Shown here one piece after another: positions 15,423 to 23,385 of a stretch of DNA of 37,089 nt (position 1 is its first letter; each line of letters starts with the position of its first letter). The notes under the pieces are model-generated. The model saw only the letters and a list, made by a program, of their open reading frames with translations, was not told the DNA's origin and searched no databases. The stretch is from Butyrivibrio sp. (GTDB lineage Bacteria > Bacillota > Clostridia > Lachnospirales > Lachnospiraceae): contig JAFSQI010000030.1 of the NCBI GenBank assembly GCA_017446685.1, forward strand, positions 1-37,089, in the 5' to 3' direction. The position numbers were made by a program, and so were the translations under genes.

Positions 15423-16094
15423 TCAGTCCTCCCCATATAATAGTTCAAAGGACTCATAATGGTCTTCAGTATAATAAATATACCCGTCATTGGAGTAAAT
15501 GATTCGCTTGGCACCTCTTTTGCTTTTTCCAAGAGTATCTATGTCGCATTCATGATACTCTCTTCCCTCTTCCTCAGGTAAATTACCTTCATAATTTCCA
15601 AAATAATCTCCACCTATGCACTTCCCCGGAGCTATATTCTCAAGTCCTCCGCCCTGCCATCCCAGTGCCTTTGCCTCTTTTTTGGTAATATAATTGGAGG
15701 GCAGCTTATCATAGATATGTATATAAAGTGCAACTTCATCTTTGGAATCATAGACCCCATCTTCGGAAACAACATATTTTTCCGCAAAATCAGCAGCCTC
15801 TGCCTCAGCTTCTTCATAGTCCTCATCACTAAAATATATGCTTTCGGATGAGGATGACGCTTCATCAGAATGAGAAACCTCATAGTCTGCGGTATCTATA
15901 CTTAAATTTCTGTCTTCTTCGTCGGCATCAATAACAGAATCAGAAGCAACAAGGCTTTTTGATAAATCCGCCGTATTTTCTATAGCACCGTAATCACCGC
16001 TGCTTTCATTTACAGTTTTATCGCATGCTGTAAGGATTCCTGCAAAAAGAATAACAGCAAGCAAAAAAGAATATGCCGCATTTATTTTTTTCAT
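15423..16094 (-). CDS. Lipoprotein-anchored barnase-type ribonuclease
   Basis: A 223-residue exported ribonuclease. Residues 1-23 are a lipoprotein signal peptide ending LTA-Cys24. A long acidic, Ser-rich spacer (about 25-110) leads to a barnase domain (about 118-220). All five barnase active-site residues align: Lys138 in NYITKKEA, Glu182 in YHECDID, Arg193 and Arg197 in KRGAKRIIYS, His212 in DHYESF. Ordinary barnase is freely secreted and about 110 residues in its mature form; tethering through a lipid and a spacer is unusual. Its ATG overlaps the pectinesterase stop (ATGA) without a separate ribosome binding site, so translation is coupled. Barstar follows at once. Likely use: attack on neighbouring cells or degradation of external RNA for nutrients. 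Confidence 0.92.
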   Translation of the reverse strand: MKKINAAYSFLLAVILFAGILTACDKTVNESSGDYGAIENTADLSKSLVASDSVIDADEEDRNLSIDTADYEVSHSDEASSSSESIYFSDEDYEEAEAEAADFAEKYVVSEDGVYDSKDEVALYIHIYDKLPSNYITKKEAKALGWQGGGLENIAPGKCIGGDYFGNYEGNLPEEEGREYHECDIDTLGKSKRGAKRIIYSNDGYIYYTEDHYESFELLYGED

Positions 16095-17134
16095 CTGATA
16101 ATCCCTGTCGCCTTTTCAACTATTAAATCAGCTTCATGATTTATGTTTTTGGCCATGTTTTCATCTATATCTTTTACAAAGCTGTTTTTACCGGAAAGCT
16201 CAATCTCTTCGCCGTCAGCGGATATAGTGCCGTATTCTCCGTAAAAAGTGTCCGGATGCTTTTTATCAACTGCTCCCCATCCAGAAAAACGCTCTGTAGC
16301 AATAGTGTCATCCATAATACAATTAAGAAAAACTGCCTTAGCCTCATCTCTCCATGGTCTGCCAAGGAAAACAGAATTTTTATCACAGCCTTCTTCACCC
16401 TTTACGGTGCAGTTTCTAAAAATCATACCTGTGTCACTTTTAAGGCCACATCCAGCAGCTATATATCCGTTAATAAAACGGTCATCAGTTTCTTTCTCAG
16501 TCACTGCTTTTCTGTTATTACAGATAATCGTGCAGTTATCAAATACCGCATCAGCACCGCCAAAAATGAAATCTACATCACCTGTGATAATGCAGTTTTT
16601 GTAATACTGGCTTGTAAGCTTTCTCTCTGTCATGACCCTTGGACCCATGAAGCCGTTTTTCTGCCTTTCACTTACAGGAAGCGGTGACATGAAAAGAGTG
16701 TCCTGATGGCCGAAAAGTTCAACATTTTCAAAATAGCACTTCTTAGCATCTGCATATACTGCAAGTGCCTGTCCTGCCAGACTTCCGTCTCCGGAATTAT
16801 TGCGGATTGACAGATTCTTTACTGTGACTTTTTCTCCTGCAAAAAAAGCTGTATAGCTTCTAAAAGTTCCTCTTTTGCTGCCGTCCTCACAGATATCATT
16901 TGCACAGTCACTGTATTCAATAACAGTTTTCCCAATTCCTTCTCCAACGAAAGTAATATCCTTTTTGTCGGAAAAGATCTTTTCATGATATATGCCGCTC
17001 TCAATGTAGATTACTGCCTTTTCCTCATATGGAACAGCCAATATCGCCTCCGAAACAGATGTAAAATCCACAGGAGCAATCTCTCCTTCTGCTTCGCTGT
17101 TATAATTTCTTTTTCCTACCCTTATCTCTAACAT
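16091..17134 (-). CDS. Pectinesterase (CE8), no signal peptide
   Basis: A 347-residue right-handed beta-helix esterase that removes methyl groups from homogalacturonan. The catalytic pair is visible as Asp145 in FGHQDTLFM and Asp188 in GDVDFIFGGADA, with the oxyanion Gln144 and the LGRPWR segment (Arg259, Trp261). The protein starts directly at MLEIRVGKRNYNSEAEG with no signal peptide or membrane segment, so it should act inside the cell on imported methylated oligogalacturonides. It begins 26 bases after the GH28 stop and overlaps the barnase start by four bases. Confidence 0.93.
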   Translation of the reverse strand: MLEIRVGKRNYNSEAEGEIAPVDFTSVSEAILAVPYEEKAVIYIESGIYHEKIFSDKKDITFVGEGIGKTVIEYSDCANDICEDGSKRGTFRSYTAFFAGEKVTVKNLSIRNNSGDGSLAGQALAVYADAKKCYFENVELFGHQDTLFMSPLPVSERQKNGFMGPRVMTERKLTSQYYKNCIITGDVDFIFGGADAVFDNCTIICNNRKAVTEKETDDRFINGYIAAGCGLKSDTGMIFRNCTVKGEEGCDKNSVFLGRPWRDEAKAVFLNCIMDDTIATERFSGWGAVDKKHPDTFYGEYGTISADGEEIELSGKNSFVKDIDENMAKNINHEADLIVEKATGIIR

Positions 17135-17160
17135 TCAGCGCCTCACAAATAACCTACTTT

Positions 17161-18735
17161 TTATAAATACTTCACTTCTTCAATCACACTGTTTTCAACA
17201 TTAGAAAGCTCCGGCTCCCTATCAGCGCAGCCTTTTATGTCAATATTTTTAAGTACAAGCTCTTTGACATTTTTGGCAAATACGCTTCTTCCGCTCATCT
17301 CATCAAAATTATCCATCATGACAGGTCTCTCGGGAACTCTCTTACTTTCAGGCAAAAACTCTGCCTTGATATTTTCAAAAGTAAGTTTTCCGATAGGTCT
17401 TTCGGGAAGTCCAAAAGCACAAAGCATGCACGCACTAACGCCCTTACATTCGATATTTTTTCCTGTGATAGAGCCGATTACAGGTGTCATCTCATCCACC
17501 GGCGCTGGTGCCTGATTCTGCACATAGTCACTATGTCCGTCCGGATCACAGAAATAGAACATATTTACAGTAAATGGCATATGAACACCATCCATTTTTA
17601 TGTTTTCAAAAAGTATGTCATCAAGCACAGACCTCTCTCCGCGCCCTCTTCTTGTCTTTATTCTAAGTCCTCTGTCAGTACCGTCAAAAATACACTGACT
17701 TACTCTGATGCCCTTAACACCGCCGGCAGCTTCACTTCCAACTGTCACACTGCCATGTCCTCTCTCAAATTTACAGTTCCTGATAATAATATTTTCTGTG
17801 ACTTTATGGTGCATAAGACTCATGTAATACTTTCCGCTCTTGATTGCCATGCAGTCATCACCTACAGATATTGTAATTCCAAGAACAAGGACATTCTTGC
17901 AGCTCTCAGGATCAAGACCATCTGTATTAGGTGAATCAGAAGGATTGTGTATATATAAATTTAAAAATGAAAGATTCTCGCTGTAATATGGATGAATTGT
18001 CCAACATGGAGAATTTTTTACTGTAACGCTCTGCATACGTACTCTGTTGCATCTTGCAAAGAAAACAGTATTGGGTCTCCAGGCTCCTCTTTTAACCTTA
18101 GGATTAACCCACCAGTCACCATTTTGCGCATTTCCGTCAAGAGTTCCCTCTCCTATGATATCAACATCCTCACAGTCAATTGCTGTTATAAGAGATGCAA
18201 AGCTGTCCAAAGGATTTCCCTCCCAGCTTGCAATATTGTACTCATCTTTTTCATCTGTAGTACGAATCATACCGGGCAGTACAGGATAGTGACTTCTGTC
18301 GGTATCTCCTAGAAGAACTGCATCCTTATCAAGCCACAATGTCATATGACTCTTTAAAAAGACAGGTGTTGTATAATATGTTCCCTTTGGAAGATATACT
18401 GTTCCGTCTTTGGGACATGCACAGATTGCAGCCTGAATAGCAGCAGTATCAGAAGTCTTTCCATCCTTCTTTGCACCAAAAGCTGTGACATCTAAAAGCA
18501 CTGATTCATGCCTTGTTGTAAATTCTTTTTCACAGATATTACCCTCTGTCCCTACTCCTATCACGTACTTAGTATCCGGCAAAAGACCTGAAACTGAGAC
18601 TACATTTTTGTCATCTTCCAATACTTTTTTACCATTTATATATACAGAATAATTCTGAGACTGTCTGAAAATCTCCTCAGAATCAAGTTCAATAGTTACG
18701 CTTCTGTTAAAAACTTCAACTACAGTAAAATTCAT
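17161..18735 (-). CDS. GH28 polygalacturonase with N-terminal Fn3-like domain, intracellular
   Basis: A 524-residue enzyme. Residues ~1-75 look like a fibronectin type III-like domain, and ~80-524 form the GH28 beta-helix. The four GH28 signatures are intact: NTD at 270-272, the Asp pair 293-294 in VGDDCMAIKS, GHG at 326-328 and RIK at 358-360. The Fn3-like front and the lack of a signal peptide are typical of cytosolic exo-polygalacturonases that take galacturonate from the ends of short fragments. Start at MNFTVVEVFN (18733-18735), with GGAGG five bases upstream; an in-frame ATG four codons earlier would overlap that site. First pectin gene of the GH28-CE8-barnase-barstar-S66 row. Confidence 0.92.
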   Translation of the reverse strand: MNFTVVEVFNRSVTIELDSEEIFRQSQNYSVYINGKKVLEDDKNVVSVSGLLPDTKYVIGVGTEGNICEKEFTTRHESVLLDVTAFGAKKDGKTSDTAAIQAAICACPKDGTVYLPKGTYYTTPVFLKSHMTLWLDKDAVLLGDTDRSHYPVLPGMIRTTDEKDEYNIASWEGNPLDSFASLITAIDCEDVDIIGEGTLDGNAQNGDWWVNPKVKRGAWRPNTVFFARCNRVRMQSVTVKNSPCWTIHPYYSENLSFLNLYIHNPSDSPNTDGLDPESCKNVLVLGITISVGDDCMAIKSGKYYMSLMHHKVTENIIIRNCKFERGHGSVTVGSEAAGGVKGIRVSQCIFDGTDRGLRIKTRRGRGERSVLDDILFENIKMDGVHMPFTVNMFYFCDPDGHSDYVQNQAPAPVDEMTPVIGSITGKNIECKGVSACMLCAFGLPERPIGKLTFENIKAEFLPESKRVPERPVMMDNFDEMSGRSVFAKNVKELVLKNIDIKGCADREPELSNVENSVIEEVKYL

Positions 18736-18873
18736 ATGCACCTCCAAAAATCAACAAAAAAACCAGTAACCACATAATAGCACATCGTCATCAAAGAAAA
18801 CTGTGAAATACTGAACAGAATACCTTTTAAGCCACCCATTGAATCTTCTTGCCAAAAGATGCGCTTCCATGCC

Positions 18874-19650
18874 TTAACCAATACACCATTCATCAATAAC
18901 TTCAGTTGCTTCCTCAAGCTGCTCATAAACTGTTATTTTTGGTTCTCCATCTCCGTCCTGAATGCCGTAATTTCCAAAATATGAATGAATACCACCCTCA
19001 ATTATGTACTCTGTAGCTTCCTTTGGCCAAAAGCTCTTACTCTCTTCATAGGCATCCATTTTCAGGACCTTATCTTCTGAACCATAAATAGATAAAAGTC
19101 TCAGGTCAGTATCAGAAAAATCAACTGTAGTATAGGACGCACATAAAATTATTCCCTTATACTCATCTTCATCAAGATGTTCTCCAAGATACTGGCATGC
19201 TGCCACACCTCCAAGAGAATGCCCTGCAAGATACCAGTCAAGATTTTCATACTGCTGCACCCTGTCAGGATATCTTTCTTTTATTAAATCCACAGCATTC
19301 ACTCGTAAAAATGCTATATTTTCCGGCATCCTTGGCAAAAGACACAGATAACCTTTTTCAGCAAGTTCATACATTAGTCCGCTATATGCATTAAACTCCA
19401 CCTTGCCACCGGGATAAAAAACTATAACTGCTTTTACTCCTTCCTCAAGTGGAACAAATACAGACATATCGTCGTCATAATAATATCCTACATCATCCGC
19501 TTCATCTGCGATATCACTTATAGTCTCGGTATCAGCCTTATAATAATTATTTGAATATATTTTAAAGGCAATTGCGCCTACAATTATCATCAACACAATT
19601 GCCCCAAAAATACTAAATACAACTTTTTTTGCTTTATTCTGCTTTTTCAT
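18874..19650 (-). CDS. Membrane-anchored alpha/beta hydrolase
   Basis: A 258-residue hydrolase. One N-terminal transmembrane segment (about 10-30) follows a Lys-rich start, so the enzyme domain is probably outside the cell membrane. The catalytic triad can be read as Ser145 in LAGHSLGGVA, Asp193 in YGSEDKVLK and His222 in EGGIHSYFGNYG, the pattern of the 'alpha/beta hydrolase fold-5' group. The substrate is unknown; in this setting a role in removing acetyl or methyl esters from plant polysaccharide is a guess. The gene start overlaps the end of the upstream repeat-domain protein by 17 bases, so the two are cotranscribed. Confidence 0.8.
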   Translation of the reverse strand: MKKQNKAKKVVFSIFGAIVLMIIVGAIAFKIYSNNYYKADTETISDIADEADDVGYYYDDDMSVFVPLEEGVKAVIVFYPGGKVEFNAYSGLMYELAEKGYLCLLPRMPENIAFLRVNAVDLIKERYPDRVQQYENLDWYLAGHSLGGVAACQYLGEHLDEDEYKGIILCASYTTVDFSDTDLRLLSIYGSEDKVLKMDAYEESKSFWPKEATEYIIEGGIHSYFGNYGIQDGDGEPKITVYEQLEEATEVIDEWCIG

Positions 19651-20113
19651 CTACATTACCCAAATCCTGTTCTATTATTTTTATAAGTTCCATCGCACTG
19701 GTAAAATCTTTTTTTTCATTACAGTTCACACAGACAACATGCCCCTGCCAAGTGGCATTCTGTCTGAAAGAAACCTGTACAATATAAGTTCCAAGCTTTC
19801 CTTTTTTATTCTGAATATTTCTCGTTCCATTTGTTTTCTGCACTTTGTCTATAGACATCTCATCATTTTTCTGACGATTGTGCCGTTTTTTACCACGCCC
19901 TATTAAGGATCTCTGCTCCAACCCTTTCTGCGGAAATCCCCACTCATCCATAAGTTCATCCATCATCACAAGAAGCTTGACACCGCTTTCAAAACATACG
20001 GGTTCATCTGAGTATTGATGCCATATTTTCCCCTGATAGTCAACATTTTCAACACTATCAATACATATGTTTATAAGATTTCTTGCAAAAAGCATCTGTT
20101 TAGCAGCACCCAT
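19634..20113 (-). CDS. Protein with two copies of an unnamed Trp/Tyr-Gln-Gly domain
   Basis: A 159-residue soluble protein that I do not recognise as a named family. It holds the same ~45-residue unit twice. Unit 1 (about 14-57) contains YQG at 26-28 and F41-x-S43 followed by KLLVMMDEL; unit 2 (about 110-152) contains WQG at 122-124 and F137-x-S139 followed by MELIKIIEQ. The G-to-F distance is 13 in both, and the helices align without gaps. A basic linker rich in Lys, Arg and Asn (about 70-107) joins them. The neighbouring 76-residue protein (20300-20530) is a third copy. AAGGA lies seven bases before the ATG. It overlaps the alpha/beta hydrolase start, but its function is unknown. Confidence 0.75.
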   Translation of the reverse strand: MGAAKQMLFARNLINICIDSVENVDYQGKIWHQYSDEPVCFESGVKLLVMMDELMDEWGFPQKGLEQRSLIGRGKKRHNRQKNDEMSIDKVQKTNGTRNIQNKKGKLGTYIVQVSFRQNATWQGHVVCVNCNEKKDFTSAMELIKIIEQDLGNVDEKAE

Positions 20114-20238
20114 TTTTTTTATCCTTTTTTAAGTTATTCTATGCATAAGTCCATCGACGACTGATGACAACAAAGTAGCTTCAAATTATAGCAAGCATAT
20201 AGTCTAATATAAAACAACTACACTAGGAATTATAACAT

Positions 20239-20276
20239 AAAAAAGATCTCCACATCTAAAGACATAGAGATCTTTT
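20239..20276 (-). terminator. Rho-independent terminator of the 76-residue protein
   Basis: AAAAGATCTC (20241-20250) pairs perfectly with GAGATCTTTT (20267-20276); a T-run follows on the minus strand. It lies 24 bases beyond the stop. Confidence 0.8.
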
Positions 20277-20299
20277 AAGCTATATCCAAACCATAATAT

Positions 20300-20530
20300 T
20301 CATGCACTACCCACTTCTTCATTATCGCCTATGCTTCTGCTTTCAAGAGATTCATCAATCAGCTTGATAAGTTCAAGCGTACTTCTGAAGTGCTTAGTTA
20401 TATTCTCATCTGCCCACACAACATTTCCCCGCCAGGTCGCGTTAGAACAATCATCAACTTTCACAATGAATGTTCCCCTTTTCTTGACATCATATGGATT
20501 TTTACTCTTATAATCATCCATCATAGCCAT
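20300..20530 (-). CDS. Small single-copy Trp-Arg-Gly domain protein
   Basis: A 76-residue soluble protein of no named family. After a charged start (MAMMDDYKSKNPYDVKKRG) it carries one unit of the domain also found twice in the protein encoded at 19634-20113: strand TFIVKVDD, then NATWRG (31-35 region, WRG at 33-35), 13 residues on Phe48 and Ser50, and the helix LELIKLIDESL. The tail is acidic. The distances are identical to both units of the neighbour, so this is real homology rather than chance. A GAGG box lies about 11 bases upstream, with two closely spaced Met codons possible as start. It is followed by a terminator, so it is separately transcribed. Confidence 0.75.
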   Translation of the reverse strand: MAMMDDYKSKNPYDVKKRGTFIVKVDDCSNATWRGNVVWADENITKHFRSTLELIKLIDESLESRSIGDNEEVGSA

Positions 20531-20687
20531 AAATTTCTCTGCCTCGTTTTCTCTAGTCTAAAATAATTGTGTTTATGATGTACTGAATATTTGTTCTTCA
20601 TACACATATTCTAAAATATGAGCAATCATAACATCTATCATATATCATGATTTTTTTTGAATAAAAAAATAAATTAATAATTTACTG

Positions 20688-22547
20688 TCAAATATACATG
20701 TTTTCTTCCAGTTCTTCTCTTGGCAAAAAAGGAGCCAAATCTTCAAGCGGAGGGCTTGATAAAGTACCATCAGGGTTACGTCTTGTAGAGCTTTTTGGCT
20801 CCCACACCTGCACAGTATCAGTGAACACTTCACAAATAATCGGTTCCGTAGCTATAAGTACTTCATCAATTTTTTCAACAAGCTCGCTTCCTTTTCTTAT
20901 TGGAATATATTTATAGCCAAAAGCATAAGAAATCTTTTCAAAGGATGGAAAAGCAAGATCACCGCTCTCAGGTCCAATTCCAACTTTAGAATACTCTGGA
21001 AAAATATTATTCTGTGTCAGTCTTATTGAATGATATCCCGCATTATTTATAATAAAAATCTTTATAGGAAGCCTGTTTGTTATAACCGTCTGAAGTTCCT
21101 GAAGATTCATCATGATACTTCCATCACCTTCAAGACAGATAGTTTCCTTTTTTCCGGAAGCAATGCAAAGCCCTATTGCAGCAGGAAGACCATATCCCAT
21201 GCTGGCAACTGCGTTGTTTATTATAAATCTCGTGTTATCCTTTATTACCCAGCTCTGATGCCCGGCCACACAGCAGGCTCCATTGCTGACTGCAGTTAGA
21301 GAGCCATCCGGAAGTCTTCCTGATAACGCATCCAAAAAACCATAAACATTAACAAGGTTTTCTCCTGTATTTTTTTGTTTCTGTGATACTACAGGATATT
21401 TTTCTTTCCACTTAACACATTGAACACGCCAATCAGCAGAAGGACTCACATATTGATTCACATCATCAGATACTTTACCTTCCAAAATATTATTCATTTT
21501 ATCGCAAAAATCGCGTGCATCTGCCACTATAGGCACATCTACATGAATAGTATGCTTGGACATCTCTGCTTCATCGATGTCAACCATGATAACTTTAGCT
21601 TTTCTTGCCCAACTGTCCCAAGTATAACCGACCTGTCGTATAGAAAGTCTTGAACCAATTACAATGCATAGGTCAGAATTCTGTATAGCAAAATTCCCGG
21701 CTCTGTCCCCCATGTTCCCGCCTCTTCCACAGTACAACGGATCAGAGGTTTCCATAAGATCAATGCTGTTCCAATATGTACATACCGGAACACCAAGTTT
21801 TCTGACCATTTTCTTAAAGCTTTCGTATGCTCCTGCTATCCGAACTCCTCCACCTGCGTAGATTACCGGACGTTTTGCTTTTCTAATCTCATCAAGAACC
21901 TTAGACACGGTCTCTGCAGTAACCTTATGAATTGTACCGCTTACATTCTGTGCTTCTTCTAAGTCTTCATAGCCTCTTAAGCTGTTTTCATCAACATCGG
22001 CATTTTGAAAATTAACAGGAACATCAATCCATACTGGTCCAGGCCTTCCTTCTTTCATTAACTTCCAGGCTTTTTCAAGAATATATCTAATATCATTGGG
22101 ATTTTCCAGCATAACCGCATACTTACACATATGCTCTGTCATCCTTGTGATATCATATTCCTGATCTCCCAAAGAACGAAGGGAGCCTTCGACACCGGAA
22201 ATATCTTTTTTATTCTTTTCCCAATATCTCACAGTAGTGTCATATCTTACCTGTCCGCTTACAACAAACATCGGCAATGAATCAAGCCATCCACCCAGAA
22301 CTCCGGTAATGGCATTTGTTCCTCCGGGACCCGAAGTAACACATAATGCAGCCACTTTATTTTCATATCTGGAGTAACTCTCTGCAGCAATCGCCGCTCC
22401 CTGTTCGTGATGAAAATGAGTACACTTAATACTCTTTGCATGACCGAATGAATTATCCAAATACATAGCGCCACCGCCTACTACCATGAAGCAGTCGGTG
22501 ACGCCTTTTTTTTGCAAAAAATCTACTATATAATCTGAAACTTTCAT
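20688..22547 (-). CDS. Thiamine-diphosphate-dependent acetolactate-synthase-like enzyme of a sugar cluster
   Basis: A 619-residue enzyme of the acetohydroxyacid synthase fold. The TPP-activating Glu is in HHEQGAAIAAESY (about 45-57), a central Rossmann-like domain spans about 200-340, and the TPP/metal motif GDGSIMMNLQELQTV lies in the C-terminal third. Five bases separate it from the glucose-1-phosphate cytidylyltransferase gene, so it belongs to that nucleotide-sugar operon rather than to valine synthesis. A known parallel is YerE, which adds a two-carbon branch to a CDP-deoxysugar in yersiniose synthesis; a similar branch-forming or decarboxylating role here is inference. It is clearly not a housekeeping IlvB. 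Confidence 0.8.
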   Translation of the reverse strand: MKVSDYIVDFLQKKGVTDCFMVVGGGAMYLDNSFGHAKSIKCTHFHHEQGAAIAAESYSRYENKVAALCVTSGPGGTNAITGVLGGWLDSLPMFVVSGQVRYDTTVRYWEKNKKDISGVEGSLRSLGDQEYDITRMTEHMCKYAVMLENPNDIRYILEKAWKLMKEGRPGPVWIDVPVNFQNADVDENSLRGYEDLEEAQNVSGTIHKVTAETVSKVLDEIRKAKRPVIYAGGGVRIAGAYESFKKMVRKLGVPVCTYWNSIDLMETSDPLYCGRGGNMGDRAGNFAIQNSDLCIVIGSRLSIRQVGYTWDSWARKAKVIMVDIDEAEMSKHTIHVDVPIVADARDFCDKMNNILEGKVSDDVNQYVSPSADWRVQCVKWKEKYPVVSQKQKNTGENLVNVYGFLDALSGRLPDGSLTAVSNGACCVAGHQSWVIKDNTRFIINNAVASMGYGLPAAIGLCIASGKKETICLEGDGSIMMNLQELQTVITNRLPIKIFIINNAGYHSIRLTQNNIFPEYSKVGIGPESGDLAFPSFEKISYAFGYKYIPIRKGSELVEKIDEVLIATEPIICEVFTDTVQVWEPKSSTRRNPDGTLSSPPLEDLAPFLPREELEENMYI

Positions 22548-22552
22548 TTATC

Positions 22553-23332
22553 TTACCACTTTATCCAAGGTGCTCTACCCGTATCTATAAGTTCCGAGAG
22601 TTCGTCTCTTTCTCTTGCAGTATCCATGCATTTCCAAAAGCCATCATATTTATATGCCGCCATCTGACCATCTTTTACAAGATTATGCATGGGCTCTTTT
22701 TCAAAAAAGGTTGCATCACCTTCAATGTAATCAAAGACTCCTGGTTCAAGAACCATGTAGCCTCCGTTGATACGTGCTCCGTCAATACTTGCTTTTTCTC
22801 TGAAGTCTCTGACTATTGAAGAATCTTCCTTATCGATATCAAAGACACCAAAACGCTGTCCGGCAAGAATCGCTGTAACAGTAGCAATCTTTCCATGTGA
22901 CCTGTGGAACTTAAGCAACTCATTCATGTCAATATCACATACACCATCACCATAGGTCATGAAAAATGTCTCATTTCCTACATGTTCTCTTATTCTCTTT
23001 ATACGTCCACCTGTCATGGTACTATATCCGGTATCGACAACAGTTACCTTCCAGGGTTCCGCCTTCTGAGAATGGAAGGTAGTCTTTCCACTATCAGAAA
23101 AATCAAAGGTTACATCACAGTTATGAAGGTAATAGTTTGCAAAATATTCCTTTATAACTTCCTGCTTGTAACCTGCACATATAATAAATTCATTAAATCC
23201 ATGATAAGAATACTCTTTCATGATGTGCCATAGAATTGGTTTTCCACCAATTTCTATCATAGGCTTTGGTCGAAGATGACTTTCTTCACTGATACGTGTA
23301 CCAAAACCACCGGCTAAAATTACAACTTTCAT
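22553..23332 (-). CDS. rfbF: Glucose-1-phosphate cytidylyltransferase
   Basis: A 259-residue nucleotidyltransferase that makes CDP-glucose from CTP and glucose-1-phosphate. The N-terminal signature LAGGFGTRISEESHLRPKPM is complete, YGDGVCDIDMNELL supplies the metal-binding Asp, and GFWKCMDTARERDEL near the end is typical of RfbF rather than of dTDP- or UDP-glucose enzymes. In known pathways RfbF is followed by CDP-glucose 4,6-dehydratase (RfbG); no rfbG is in the window, and the next gene is the TPP enzyme. It follows pseB by 53 bases. Confidence 0.93.
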   Translation of the reverse strand: MKVVILAGGFGTRISEESHLRPKPMIEIGGKPILWHIMKEYSYHGFNEFIICAGYKQEVIKEYFANYYLHNCDVTFDFSDSGKTTFHSQKAEPWKVTVVDTGYSTMTGGRIKRIREHVGNETFFMTYGDGVCDIDMNELLKFHRSHGKIATVTAILAGQRFGVFDIDKEDSSIVRDFREKASIDGARINGGYMVLEPGVFDYIEGDATFFEKEPMHNLVKDGQMAAYKYDGFWKCMDTARERDELSELIDTGRAPWIKW

Positions 23333-23385
23333 TTGAATCCTTTCAAATCATAAAACCAAACATTACTATCTATAATCCAACCAAA

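Noticed and set aside
16136-16687. Plus-strand frame of 183 codons inside the pectinesterase gene
   Set aside because: Antisense to a gene with all catalytic motifs; Cys/Phe/Ser-rich composition typical of shadow frames.
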